From assembly GCA_013151915.1 (NCBI GenBank), contig JAADHJ010000016.1, forward strand, positions 41,446 through 105,445: a stretch of 64,000 nucleotides of DNA. The letters are read 5' to 3'. Below, piece after piece: positions 24,069-32,602 of this stretch (positions are counted from its first letter, which is position 1; the number at the start of each line of letters is the position of its first letter). The notes under the pieces are model-generated. The model worked only from the letters and a program-made list of their open reading frames with translations. It was not told the DNA's origin and did no database searches. A program made the translations under genes and the position numbers. The DNA is from Deltaproteobacteria bacterium (GTDB lineage: Bacteria > BMS3Abin14).

Positions 24069-26069
24069 ATGGATATGTCCAAATACAGGGACCTCTTCAT
24101 TTCGGAGGCCAGGGAGCACATCCAGGGAATCAACGACTGTATTCTGGTGCTGGAAAAAGATGCCGTAAATGCCGATAGTATTAACGAACTTTTCCGTCAC
24201 GCCCACTCGGTAAAGGGGATGGCCGCTTCAATGGAATATGACGCCATTGCTCGTTTGAGCCATCGCCTTGAGGATTTGATGGACATCTTTCGACAGGGCA
24301 AGGCCCGGATCTCCCCACCTGTTGTTGATATTCTTTTCCAGGGCATTGACTTCCTCGATGGGATGGTAACGGCCGTCGAGGATGGTTCTTCACTCGATGG
24401 CTTCGATACAGCCGGGTACCTGAATGATGTCCAGGAGATTATTGAGGGCCGCCTCCCGGGGGATGCGGGTGAAAGCCGTGAAAATGTCATAGAGCCTGTC
24501 CCCGTGGAGGAGAAGCCACCTTCCATTGAACCAGCCCCACAGCCCATGGAGGAGAAACCGAATTCCGTTGAACCCGCCCCACAGCCTGGGGAAGGAGAAC
24601 TCGCCATCGTTTTCAGCATATCCAACGAAAGCCCCGTCCCGGCGGTACGTGCCTACCTGGTAATCAAAAGGCTCAGTGAACTGGGAAAAATAATTTCTGT
24701 TGTCCCCTCGCCGGAGGAGATAAAATCGGGCGGGTATGCAGGCGAGGTCTCAATGGTTATCGCCGGAACCGATAGACCGTTCGTTGAGAAACTCCTGAAA
24801 AATTCTACGGAAATGGGGAAATTCACTATCAGTTCCCCAACGCCGGGGAAAAAGCCCAAACCTTCCCCGGTGGCTTCCAGACCTGGTTCCCCGAAAACCG
24901 TCCAGAGTACCCCGGCACCACCGGCCTCCCAGACCGTTAGAATCAGCACACGCCTTCTTGACACATTCATTAACCTGGTAGGCGAGCTCATCGTTACCAA
25001 GAGCAGGCTCAGAGAGCTGTCAAAGGAGTCCGGGTCCACCGTGACCGACCAGGTGTTGACAAGACTGGACCATCTTGTCAGTACCCTTCATGGTGAGGTG
25101 ATGAAAGTACGCATGGATCCCATGGAGTCTGTAACTAAAAGGCTTCCAAGAATGGTGAGGGATCTGGGGAGAAAAGAGGGCAAAGAAATCTCCCTTGTGA
25201 TCGAAGGGGCCCAGATAGAGTTGGATAGGGCTATATTGGAAGAGCTTGGAGATCCCCTGGTCCATATCCTGAGGAATGCAGTGGATCACGGTATTGAGGA
25301 CGCAAAGGAACGGCAAAAAACCGGCAAGCCTCCGGTTGGAACCATAACTATCAGTATCTCCCGTGAAAGGGACATGGTCTATGTTAATATAGTGGACGAT
25401 GGCCGGGGCATGAACCTGGAAAAAATAAGGTCCAAGGCTGTCGACAAAGAGATCATCTCAGAGGAACAGGCCAGGGTGATGAGCGAGGAGGAAACGGTAA
25501 TGCTTATCTGCCGGCCGGGTTTCTCTACAGCCGATGAGGTTACGGATGTGTCGGGCCGGGGCGTCGGAATGGATGTTGTCCAGGCTGTGGTAGAATCCCT
25601 CGGGGGTACCCTTTCCATTGAGAGTACCAGCGGCGCAGGGAGCAGGTTCACCCTTAAGCTTCCCCTGACTGTCGCCATCGTGAAGATGCTCCTGATCCAG
25701 GCTCAGGAGCATATCTTTGCAATACCTATTACTCGGGTGGTCCGCACCACAAGAATCGCAAGGGAAGATGTGAAGGAGAGCCAGAGCCGTTTTTATCTTA
25801 CCTTTGATGAAGATCTCATTCCGCTTTACTTTCTCAGAAAGATGCTGTCTCTTCCCAACTCTCATAACGGCAATGATCTTCTCACTGTGGTCATAGTGGA
25901 GGTTACAAACAGGATGGTTGGGATTGCGGTGGACGGGGTGTCGGGGCAGGCGGATATCGTTGTTAAACCGCTCTGCTATCCTCTCGATCGCCTTGTGGGA
26001 TATTCCGGTATGACCGTTCTGGGTAACGGGATGATCGTTCCCGTTCTTGATCTCGGCAATCTTCTCTAA
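24069..26069 (+). CDS. cheA: Chemotaxis histidine kinase CheA
   Basis: CheA autophosphorylates and passes phosphate to CheY. The 666-residue product has the P1 domain with the phospho-histidine in RHAHSVKGMAASM (His46), then a linker with an imperfect EPAPQPMEEKP repeat and a P2-like domain (about 178-265). The P3 dimerisation helices (RLLDTFINLVGELIVTKSRL), P4 ATP-binding domain (LVHILRNAVDHGIE, DDGRGMN, GRGVGMDVVQ) and C-terminal CheW-like P5 domain follow. There is no fused receiver. A GGAGG lies 14 bases before the ATG. cheC and cheD follow directly. Confidence 0.95.
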   Translation: MDMSKYRDLFISEAREHIQGINDCILVLEKDAVNADSINELFRHAHSVKGMAASMEYDAIARLSHRLEDLMDIFRQGKARISPPVVDILFQGIDFLDGMVTAVEDGSSLDGFDTAGYLNDVQEIIEGRLPGDAGESRENVIEPVPVEEKPPSIEPAPQPMEEKPNSVEPAPQPGEGELAIVFSISNESPVPAVRAYLVIKRLSELGKIISVVPSPEEIKSGGYAGEVSMVIAGTDRPFVEKLLKNSTEMGKFTISSPTPGKKPKPSPVASRPGSPKTVQSTPAPPASQTVRISTRLLDTFINLVGELIVTKSRLRELSKESGSTVTDQVLTRLDHLVSTLHGEVMKVRMDPMESVTKRLPRMVRDLGRKEGKEISLVIEGAQIELDRAILEELGDPLVHILRNAVDHGIEDAKERQKTGKPPVGTITISISRERDMVYVNIVDDGRGMNLEKIRSKAVDKEIISEEQARVMSEEETVMLICRPGFSTADEVTDVSGRGVGMDVVQAVVESLGGTLSIESTSGAGSRFTLKLPLTVAIVKMLLIQAQEHIFAIPITRVVRTTRIAREDVKESQSRFYLTFDEDLIPLYFLRKMLSLPNSHNGNDLLTVVIVEVTNRMVGIAVDGVSGQADIVVKPLCYPLDRLVGYSGMTVLGNGMIVPVLDLGNLL

Positions 26070-26071
26070 AA

Positions 26072-26725
26072 ATGGGCGATAACATAGATAGCCATTCCTC
26101 CCTTACCCGGAAGGAAATCAGCACAATCAGAGAGATATGTTCCATAGCCGCCGCCCAGGCAGCCGGTGCCCTGTCGGAATTGATGGATATCGGCGTGACC
26201 ATGTCGGTTCCCGAGCTGCACGTCCTTTCCCTGAATGGTATCCCATCCCTGTTTGGGGAGATGGATGCCTCCGCCGTGGGGGTGCTTATCCCCTTCCATG
26301 GAGATGTACAGGGAAATATTCTGTTCCTGTTTCCGGATGAGGGGGCTGGAGAACTGACAAGAATCCTGTTTCCCGAAGGGAGTGTGGAGAACGGGGAATT
26401 GGTGGATTCGGCCTTCAGGGAAATCGGCAACATACTGTCCGGGGTGTTTCTGACGATCCTTTCCCGGCTTTCGGGGCGAATCATCCTCAACCTCCCCCCG
26501 ATCCTTGCCAGGGATATGGCGGGGGCGCTTCTGGACACCATCCTGGCGGAAATAGGTTCCACGTCCAATAGGATAATGGCCCTAGCATCGAGCATGAAGG
26601 ACAGCTCCGATAACCATCTGGTGAAAGTGGTCATTATCCCGGACCCTAAGGGCATTGATCTTTTTCTCGAAGCGGGAAAAAGGTTGATGGAGTTGCAGAA
26701 GGTCCCTCAAGGGGGGGTTGAATGA
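26072..26725 (+). CDS. cheC: CheC-family CheY-P phosphatase
   Basis: CheC-type proteins dephosphorylate CheY-P and bind CheD. The 217-residue product has the two pseudo-repeated halves of the family. In the second half the active-site pattern is complete (FREIGNILSGVFLTILSRL with the E-x-x-N pair). In the first half it reads TIREICSIAAAQAAGALSEL, so the asparagine is replaced by serine. One working site and one degenerate site are therefore predicted. It starts two bases after the cheA stop. Confidence 0.87.
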   Translation: MGDNIDSHSSLTRKEISTIREICSIAAAQAAGALSELMDIGVTMSVPELHVLSLNGIPSLFGEMDASAVGVLIPFHGDVQGNILFLFPDEGAGELTRILFPEGSVENGELVDSAFREIGNILSGVFLTILSRLSGRIILNLPPILARDMAGALLDTILAEIGSTSNRIMALASSMKDSSDNHLVKVVIIPDPKGIDLFLEAGKRLMELQKVPQGGVE

Positions 26726-26759
26726 AAAAAAACTCCCCCGGCAGGGGTGGGTCCGGTTG

Positions 26760-27233
26760 ATGGATTCGGTTGCCGTTGGTATCTCCGAGTATGCCATTGA
26801 AAAAGCTCCCGCGAAAATTATTACCTATGGCCTTGGTTCGTGTCTGGCAATAACACTCTACAGCAATAAGGACCTGATCGGGTCCATGGCCCATGTGATG
26901 CTCCCTGTGGCCTTTGGCGGTAATGATGTTCTTGTGCCCGGCAAATACGCTGACACTGCTGTGCTGGCAATGCTCAAGGGGATGAACGGGATGGGAGTTA
27001 ACCCGCAGGACCTTGTGGCAAAGCTGGCCGGCGGGGCGGAGATGTTTCCAGGGGGTATTACCAGAAGAATCGGGGCCCGGAATGCTCTGTCTGCGCGAAA
27101 AACCCTCGGATTCTATGGTATAAAGATCTTGTCCGAGGATGCAGGGGGGAATTTGGGACGAAGCGTGGAGTTTTTTTTGGATTCGGGAGATCTGCTGGTA
27201 AGGACACTTAAGGGCGCCGTCGTAAGGATTTGA
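26760..27233 (+). CDS. cheD: Chemoreceptor glutamine deamidase CheD
   Basis: CheD converts receptor glutamines to glutamates and partners with CheC. The 157-residue product contains the catalytic cysteine in YGLGSCLAITLYS and the histidine in GSMAHVMLP, plus KLAGGAEMF and IGARNA of the family. The ATG at 26760 gives the normal N-terminus (MDSVAVGISEYAI). An in-frame TTG at 26718, with a good GGGGGG upstream and overlapping cheC, would add 14 residues. The cheA-cheC-cheD order, with no cheB, indicates adaptation by the CheC/CheD route. Confidence 0.92.
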   Translation: MDSVAVGISEYAIEKAPAKIITYGLGSCLAITLYSNKDLIGSMAHVMLPVAFGGNDVLVPGKYADTAVLAMLKGMNGMGVNPQDLVAKLAGGAEMFPGGITRRIGARNALSARKTLGFYGIKILSEDAGGNLGRSVEFFLDSGDLLVRTLKGAVVRI

Positions 27234-27243
27234 AACAATTAAC

Positions 27244-27401
27244 AGGGTCGTAAAAAGTCATCCTTAATATAGGGTCGTAAAAAGTCCATGAATGGCTTTT
27301 TACTTAACGGAAAGCGAAAAGTGTCATTTTCACTTTCCTCACAAATCTTCGATTTGCGCGCCCCCAAGTGGGCGCGTTGATGACTTTTTGCAAAGTCATC
27401 A
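27244..27401 (-). repeat. Multi-hairpin repeat, full copy (minus orientation)
   Basis: Read on the minus strand, all modules are present: GATGACTTTGC/GCAAAAAGTCATC, CGCGCCC/GGGGGCGCG, AAATCGAAGATTT, GGAAAGTGAAAA/TTTTCGCTTTCC and GTAAAAAGCC/GGACTTTTTAC. The last element GACTTTTTACGACCCT is repeated in tandem at the cheD side. It lies just after cheD and opposes it in direction. Confidence 0.87.
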
Positions 27402-27688
27402 TTATTTTAATCCGCAACCCTGCACCGAGATGGGGCAATTAATGAAAAGTTTAATTATATTGAAAGGTTACGGCTGAAAGCCCAGCCTGTTTTTCTTGAC
27501 ACCCCATCGGTCGCGTGTTAACTCTTAATCGAGATATGGGCAATGGACAATAAAAGCAAGTTTGGCGTTCGAATTTCAAGGTTGTTTCCACTCTGCCCTC
27601 TGGACTCTGGACTCTGGACTCTGGACTCCCCCGGCCTGAGCTTGCCGAAGGGCCGGCGACCGGGCGTTGAACCGATAAAGGGGATCAA
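27402..27688. other. Gap upstream of the receiver/coiled-coil gene
   Basis: No gene is seen. CTCTGGA units are in tandem at 27598-27628 (CTGGACTCTGGACTCTGGAC), the complement of the GTCCAGAG family, followed by CCTGAGCTTGCCGAAGGGC. A short AT-rich stretch (about 27430-27470) could hold a promoter, but no convincing -35/-10 pair stands out. Confidence 0.5.
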
Positions 27689-30244
27689 ATGGCCGGGTTG
27701 AAGATCCTTGTCATCGAGGATGACCAGTTTTTCCAGCAATATGTCAACGACCTCCTTCAGGGGTTTGACGTTGAACTTGTTAACGCCATGGATGGCGAGG
27801 AAGGGCTTCTCCTTGCCCAATCCGTGGAACCTGACCTGATCCTGACCGACATTGAGATTCCCAAAATCCAGGGCTTTGTCCTGTTGAACCAGTTAAAGGA
27901 GATGCCGCAGACAGCTGACGTCCCTGTGATTCTCATGTCAGGAAAGGTGGAAAGGGATCTTCTTGATAAGCATTCGCGGCTGAGTGTCCATGCTGACGGA
28001 TATCTGCTAAAGCCCTTCTCCCTGGCTGAACTCCATGGAGCGATCACCAGAGTCATGGGGACGGATGCCCTGGCGGCATTCAAAGCTCCCGTCGATACTC
28101 CCACTGAACGATCTCTACCTGAGGCGCCCATCCCCGTCCAGAACCCTCCATTGGAAGGGGTCGGGATTCAGAAAAGGTCCAAACCGCTGGTCCTTGTGGT
28201 CGATGATTCCACTTACGTTCTAACGCAGGCAGGTGACCTCTTGAAGAACGCCGGGTTGGATGTCGATGTCGCCACGGACGGGGATGCCGGCCTGGCGAAG
28301 TGCCTGGAGGTCAGACCGGACATCGTTCTCCTGGATGTCCAGATGCCCAAAAGAAACGGTTTCGCCGTATGTGAGACGCTCAAGAAAAACCCGGATACGA
28401 GAACAATTCCAATCATACTCATGTCGGCAGTCGTCGATGGCGATTCATTTGAACGTCATTCCAAGCTGAAATACCATGCCGACGCCTATTTACAGAAGCC
28501 CTTCAAGAGGGCGGAGTTGCTGGACCTGGTTTTCGGGCACCTGGCCATGGATGCAGTGCCTGACGGTGTGCAGGACAAGACCGCGTTTGTTCTCCAGGAA
28601 GAAGGCGAATTCGCGGACGGGCAATCGGTGAAGGAAGGCCGGTTAGCCGGCCGGCTCGCGGAAAATGAGCGCAGACTCCAGGAGGCGATCAGGTCTCTGG
28701 AATCATATCGTTCCCGGGAGAAGGCTCTCCTGGAGGAAATTGATAACCTTCGCAGGGATAATGATCAACTGGGTGAAGAGCGGAAAGAGGAGCTTCGCCA
28801 ACGGGACGATCGGAGAAGGCAGCTTGTGGAAAGAGCTACCCTTGCCGCAAGACGTGCTGAGGAGGCCGTCAGGGGAGCCGAGGAGATCAAGAACAGTAAC
28901 CTGAAGCTGAAAATGGATCTGGAAGCCGCCCTGACGGCCAAGGCCGAAATAGAGGAACAGGCCAAGGCTGTGGTTGAGGGTATGAAGAAGAGTATGGGTG
29001 GTGAAAGCCTCGGTGATGACCTTGCTCGTCTTGGCAGGGAGAATATCGAGTTGGGGAGCCGTCTGGCGGAGGCAGAGGCTGGAGCAGCGGGCCTTGTGAA
29101 ACTGCAATCCGATCTGGAACAGGTCAGGGAGGAAAACCGTGAGCTCAGGGAATCCATTTCCTCCATGTCGGACCGCACGGAATTGATGGAAGAAATAGCA
29201 GATTTCAAGGAGCAGTTGAATCTTGCCAATACCAGGGTCGCCGCCGGAAATGAGGAGAGACTTGGGCTTCAATCCACCATTGATTTGCTGAACATTGAGA
29301 AAGAAAAAATTCGGGAAGAGGGGGCGAGGACGGCTGAAAAGATAGCGGAGACCCTTAGGAAAGAGGTGGATTCCCTGAGAATGGCGGCAAAGGAAGCCGA
29401 GGAGATGCGGGCGCTCAATGGGAAATTGCGTGCCGAGGCAGAGAAACTCAGGCGATCCTCCGCGGTCCTGTCCGAAAGCCTGGAGCATGAACGTGAGAAA
29501 CGGTCCATCGCTCAGAAGGAGGCCGAATTTGCCCGAAAGGAGTTGGAAGGTGCGCAGGAAGAAAGAAAACGCGCCGCCGCCCTGAAAAGAGAACTTGAGG
29601 AGAAGAAGGACAGGCTGGAGACATTGCAGGCTCAAAGCCGGATATTGGAAAAGGAGAACCGTCTTTTTCAAGAGCGCCTTCAGGCAAGTGTTCAATCAGG
29701 CGGCGTCCCACTTCAGATGGGGCAGGCCGGTGGTCAGGAGGACCTTCTTTCCAACCGATTAAACCAGTTGGAGCAGGTCCTCAGGCGAACCGTAGGTGAT
29801 GCCCAAACCGCTCTCATGGATCAAAAAGGAAAGGAAAAGGGGCTTGAGGAGAAGATCAACACTCTTGTGAATACCCTTGAGGCTGAACGGGTAGAACATG
29901 GAAAGGACAGGGAGGAATGGCGCTCCCGTGAAATCGACCTCAAAAAAAGCATGGAGGATTTTTTTGAGGAGCGCAGCAGACTGATGGGGGAGGAATTGTC
30001 GCGTCTGTACCCCATTCCCGCCGCAAGAACACAGCGCCCCCTTGAGGTGGTTCGTCCAGGCCGCCGGTTTGGGTCTTTTGCTCTAATCGGCCTGCTTTTG
30101 CTGATAGCCCTTCTGCTTGGTTATCTGGTGGCCTCGCGATTGCCGGAGAGAAAACTCCCCGCCGGCCATGGAAGGGTTCAGGGACAAACCATGATATTAC
30201 CCCATGGCCCAGGGCGGCTTGGCCCCGGCCCGGGCCCGGGGTAG
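27689..30244 (+). CDS. Two-receiver coiled-coil membrane-anchored protein
   Basis: This 851-residue protein has two complete receiver domains: residues about 4-125 (ILVIEDDQFFQQ, LILTDIEIP, LMSGK, LLKPF) and about 170-290 (VLVVDDSTYVLT, IVLLDVQMPKR, LMSAV, LQKPF). Both keep the acidic pair, acceptor aspartate and lysine. About 490 residues of charged, heptad-type coiled coil follow, then one membrane helix near the C-terminus (ALIGLLLLIALLLGYLVA, about 797-817) and a short Gly/Pro tail. Receiver plus long coiled coil recalls AglZ and FrzS of Myxococcus motility, but the double receiver and C-terminal anchor differ. It is likely a phospho-regulated scaffold. The next gene begins two bases downstream. 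Confidence 0.88.
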   Translation: MAGLKILVIEDDQFFQQYVNDLLQGFDVELVNAMDGEEGLLLAQSVEPDLILTDIEIPKIQGFVLLNQLKEMPQTADVPVILMSGKVERDLLDKHSRLSVHADGYLLKPFSLAELHGAITRVMGTDALAAFKAPVDTPTERSLPEAPIPVQNPPLEGVGIQKRSKPLVLVVDDSTYVLTQAGDLLKNAGLDVDVATDGDAGLAKCLEVRPDIVLLDVQMPKRNGFAVCETLKKNPDTRTIPIILMSAVVDGDSFERHSKLKYHADAYLQKPFKRAELLDLVFGHLAMDAVPDGVQDKTAFVLQEEGEFADGQSVKEGRLAGRLAENERRLQEAIRSLESYRSREKALLEEIDNLRRDNDQLGEERKEELRQRDDRRRQLVERATLAARRAEEAVRGAEEIKNSNLKLKMDLEAALTAKAEIEEQAKAVVEGMKKSMGGESLGDDLARLGRENIELGSRLAEAEAGAAGLVKLQSDLEQVREENRELRESISSMSDRTELMEEIADFKEQLNLANTRVAAGNEERLGLQSTIDLLNIEKEKIREEGARTAEKIAETLRKEVDSLRMAAKEAEEMRALNGKLRAEAEKLRRSSAVLSESLEHEREKRSIAQKEAEFARKELEGAQEERKRAAALKRELEEKKDRLETLQAQSRILEKENRLFQERLQASVQSGGVPLQMGQAGGQEDLLSNRLNQLEQVLRRTVGDAQTALMDQKGKEKGLEEKINTLVNTLEAERVEHGKDREEWRSREIDLKKSMEDFFEERSRLMGEELSRLYPIPAARTQRPLEVVRPGRRFGSFALIGLLLLIALLLGYLVASRLPERKLPAGHGRVQGQTMILPHGPGRLGPGPGPG

Positions 30245-30246
30245 GG

Positions 30247-32061
30247 ATGGATGATATCATGGACAGAATACAGGATCTACTCAGGCAGATAAGGAAAAAC
30301 CCCAACCGGCCCGACCTGCACAACAGCCTTGGGAGGCTGTATCTTCAGAAGGGCGACAGGGTTGCTGCCTCGAAACACTTTCTGTCCTCGGCCAAGCTCT
30401 TTGCGGACAGGAGAAGTCTGTCCCGTAATATCAATAAGGCCGTGGCATCCCTGAAGAAACTGATCCGCGATTTTCCGGAAAATCATGACTCGCATTATCT
30501 GCTGGCCGATCTTTACCTGGAAATGGAAGATACGGAATCGGCGGTCGGCGTATACCGTTCCCTTGCCGATATATACCAGCGGGACGGAAAACTTCTCATG
30601 GCGGTTTCGGTATACGACAAGATAACCAACTCTGATCCGGAAAATATCGATGAATGGATAAAGTTTGCGGACCTGAATAAAGAGGCGGGTATGCCTTTTC
30701 ACGCCTCCCATTCCTATATGCGGGCCGCGTCCCTGAGCTCCGGTATGGGCAAATCGTCTGAGGAGTACGATCTTGCCCTGAGGGCACTGAAGGTTGATCC
30801 GGAGAACAATGCCGCACTTGAGTCGATAGGGCGCCTTATAAAAGAGAGCCATGGGAAAAAATATGATATGGAGGAGTTGTTTTCTCTGTCGAAGGAACTG
30901 GATAGAGATGGCCATTCGGAACAGGCCCTGACCATCATTTCCATGCTGGAGAGCGCTTCAGGGGAACAGCGGTTTGCCGTCATGGCCGCACAGATGTGTG
31001 AAAGGCTGGGAAAAGGCGGAAAGGCGGGGGCGGAAGCCGCTCCGCACAAAAAATCGTTTTCCGGTAAGTACTCCGGCATGAAGGTTCTCATTGTCGATGA
31101 CGAACGGGAAATTATTCTTCTGCTCGAACAGATACTCAAGGAAGAGGGATTTCAGGTTCTGACGGCCAGGGATGGCCGGCAGGGGTACGATATCTTTATG
31201 AGTGAAAGACCTCATCTGGTGGTTTCAGACGCGATGTTGCCCAAGCTGCACGGATTTGAACTGTGCAGGAAAATAAAGGAGGAATCCGGCGAATCCACGA
31301 AGGTGATGATCCTCACGGCGGTGTACAAAAAGTACAAATACAAGGGCAAGATAGAGAAGGAATACGGCGTTGACGAGTATCTGGACAAACCTTTCCAGAT
31401 CACGGAATTTCTCGACACCTTATATAAAATGGCCGAGGCGGTATATGACCGGCCGGCCCCTGAAAAGCCTGCCTTTGATGATGGGGCAAACCTCGCTAAA
31501 GGCCTTTTTTTTCTGATTGCAGGGGATGACAAGGACCTTCTTCCCGAGGTTGCGGCCTTTTGCGACCGGCAAGGCTGCACTTTCAAGGTCGTTCAGGACG
31601 CCAAATCCATGATCTCCTTCCTTGAGGAAACGGTGCCGGACATCCTGCTGCTTACCGATCAACTGCGTGATTTGGCTCCACCTGCGGCTTCCTGGCTCGT
31701 GGAAAAGGTGTTGGGAATCCAATCCACCACCAGGGTGCACATCACCGAAAGTCCCTCCCTCCATGGGTGGGATTCCGCCGACTTTCATCACACTGTCTCG
31801 GAGCCTGTTAATTCCGACACACTGAATACAATCGTCCGGATGCACAGGAATGCTCAGGCGCGTATCGCTCTGAAGGAGACAGAGAAAAAAATCAGGGCAG
31901 AGGGAAGACGTATGGAGGCCCTGATCAGAAGCAAGGTCGAGAGGGTATTAAAGAGCCAATATCAGCTGGAACACTACTACACCGGAAGAATCCAGAAGCT
32001 TGAGGATGAACTCGAGGCCATCAAGGCCGGGGGTAAAGGAAAGGATACAGGTGGGAACTGA
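30247..32061 (+). CDS. TPR-receiver-pseudoreceiver protein
   Basis: The 604-residue product has an N-terminal TPR region (residues about 1-250: LHNSLGRLYLQKGDRVAASKH, HYLLADLYLEMEDTESAVGV and others) and a complete receiver (about 276-395: VLIVDDEREIILLLEQ, LVVSDAMLPKLHG, ILTAV, LDKPF). A second receiver-like segment (about 418-530: FFLIAGDDKDLL, ILLLTDQLRD) has no clear phospho-acceptor context. A coiled-coil tail ends the protein. No DNA-binding or enzymatic output is seen, so it probably acts by protein contacts. It starts two bases after the coiled-coil receiver gene, and the two probably work in the same complex. Confidence 0.85.
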   Translation: MDDIMDRIQDLLRQIRKNPNRPDLHNSLGRLYLQKGDRVAASKHFLSSAKLFADRRSLSRNINKAVASLKKLIRDFPENHDSHYLLADLYLEMEDTESAVGVYRSLADIYQRDGKLLMAVSVYDKITNSDPENIDEWIKFADLNKEAGMPFHASHSYMRAASLSSGMGKSSEEYDLALRALKVDPENNAALESIGRLIKESHGKKYDMEELFSLSKELDRDGHSEQALTIISMLESASGEQRFAVMAAQMCERLGKGGKAGAEAAPHKKSFSGKYSGMKVLIVDDEREIILLLEQILKEEGFQVLTARDGRQGYDIFMSERPHLVVSDAMLPKLHGFELCRKIKEESGESTKVMILTAVYKKYKYKGKIEKEYGVDEYLDKPFQITEFLDTLYKMAEAVYDRPAPEKPAFDDGANLAKGLFFLIAGDDKDLLPEVAAFCDRQGCTFKVVQDAKSMISFLEETVPDILLLTDQLRDLAPPAASWLVEKVLGIQSTTRVHITESPSLHGWDSADFHHTVSEPVNSDTLNTIVRMHRNAQARIALKETEKKIRAEGRRMEALIRSKVERVLKSQYQLEHYYTGRIQKLEDELEAIKAGGKGKDTGGN

Positions 32062-32602
32062 GACGGTTCCGTCTCATGGCCGGCTGACTATGGGGGTCCT
32101 CTGGTCCGCCGCCGGAGCCCTGGATGTCGTGAGGGACAGGCTCAACGGCCTGTTCGGGTCCATCCGGGAGGAGTCCGGAACGGTACCATTCGATCGGTAC
32201 ACCCACTATTACGAATGGGAGATGGGCGCTGGAATAAGCAGGTGTTTCTGGGTCTTCACGGATCCTTTTCCCATGGGAGGTCTTCAGGAGGCCAAGTTGG
32301 CGACCAATCATCTGGAGCGGACCTGTTCCAGCGGAGGAAAGCGGTGGATTAACCTTGATCCAGGCCTGCTGACCCTGGATTCCCTGGTGCTGGCCACCAC
32401 CAAGCCCTACTACCACCGGATCTACCTTTCGAAGGGTATTTACGCCGAACTGGCGCTTGTTTTTAAAGGGGGTAGGATGGAACCGTTGCCTTGGACATAT
32501 CCTGATTACCGGGATGTTTGGGCGATGGAATTTTTCCTGGCCGCGAGACACTCCATGAAGCGAAGGATTGGGGAAACGACCAATGACAATCAAGCCCAAT
32601 AG
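32051..32602 (+). CDS. DUF4416 family protein
   Basis: The 183-residue protein matches the DUF4416 pattern known from Deltaproteobacteria and other anaerobes: an N-terminal VLWSAAGALDVVRDRL, then FDRYTHYYEWEMG, FWVFTDPF, KRWINLDPGLLTLDSLVLA, HRIYLSKGIYAELALVFK and LPWTYPDYR. Its biochemical role is unknown. The GTG at 32051 overlaps the end of the TPR-receiver gene and has AAAGGA about 6 bases upstream. It lies directly before yicC, an arrangement seen in related genomes as far as I recall. Confidence 0.87.
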   Translation: MGTETVPSHGRLTMGVLWSAAGALDVVRDRLNGLFGSIREESGTVPFDRYTHYYEWEMGAGISRCFWVFTDPFPMGGLQEAKLATNHLERTCSSGGKRWINLDPGLLTLDSLVLATTKPYYHRIYLSKGIYAELALVFKGGRMEPLPWTYPDYRDVWAMEFFLAARHSMKRRIGETTNDNQAQ

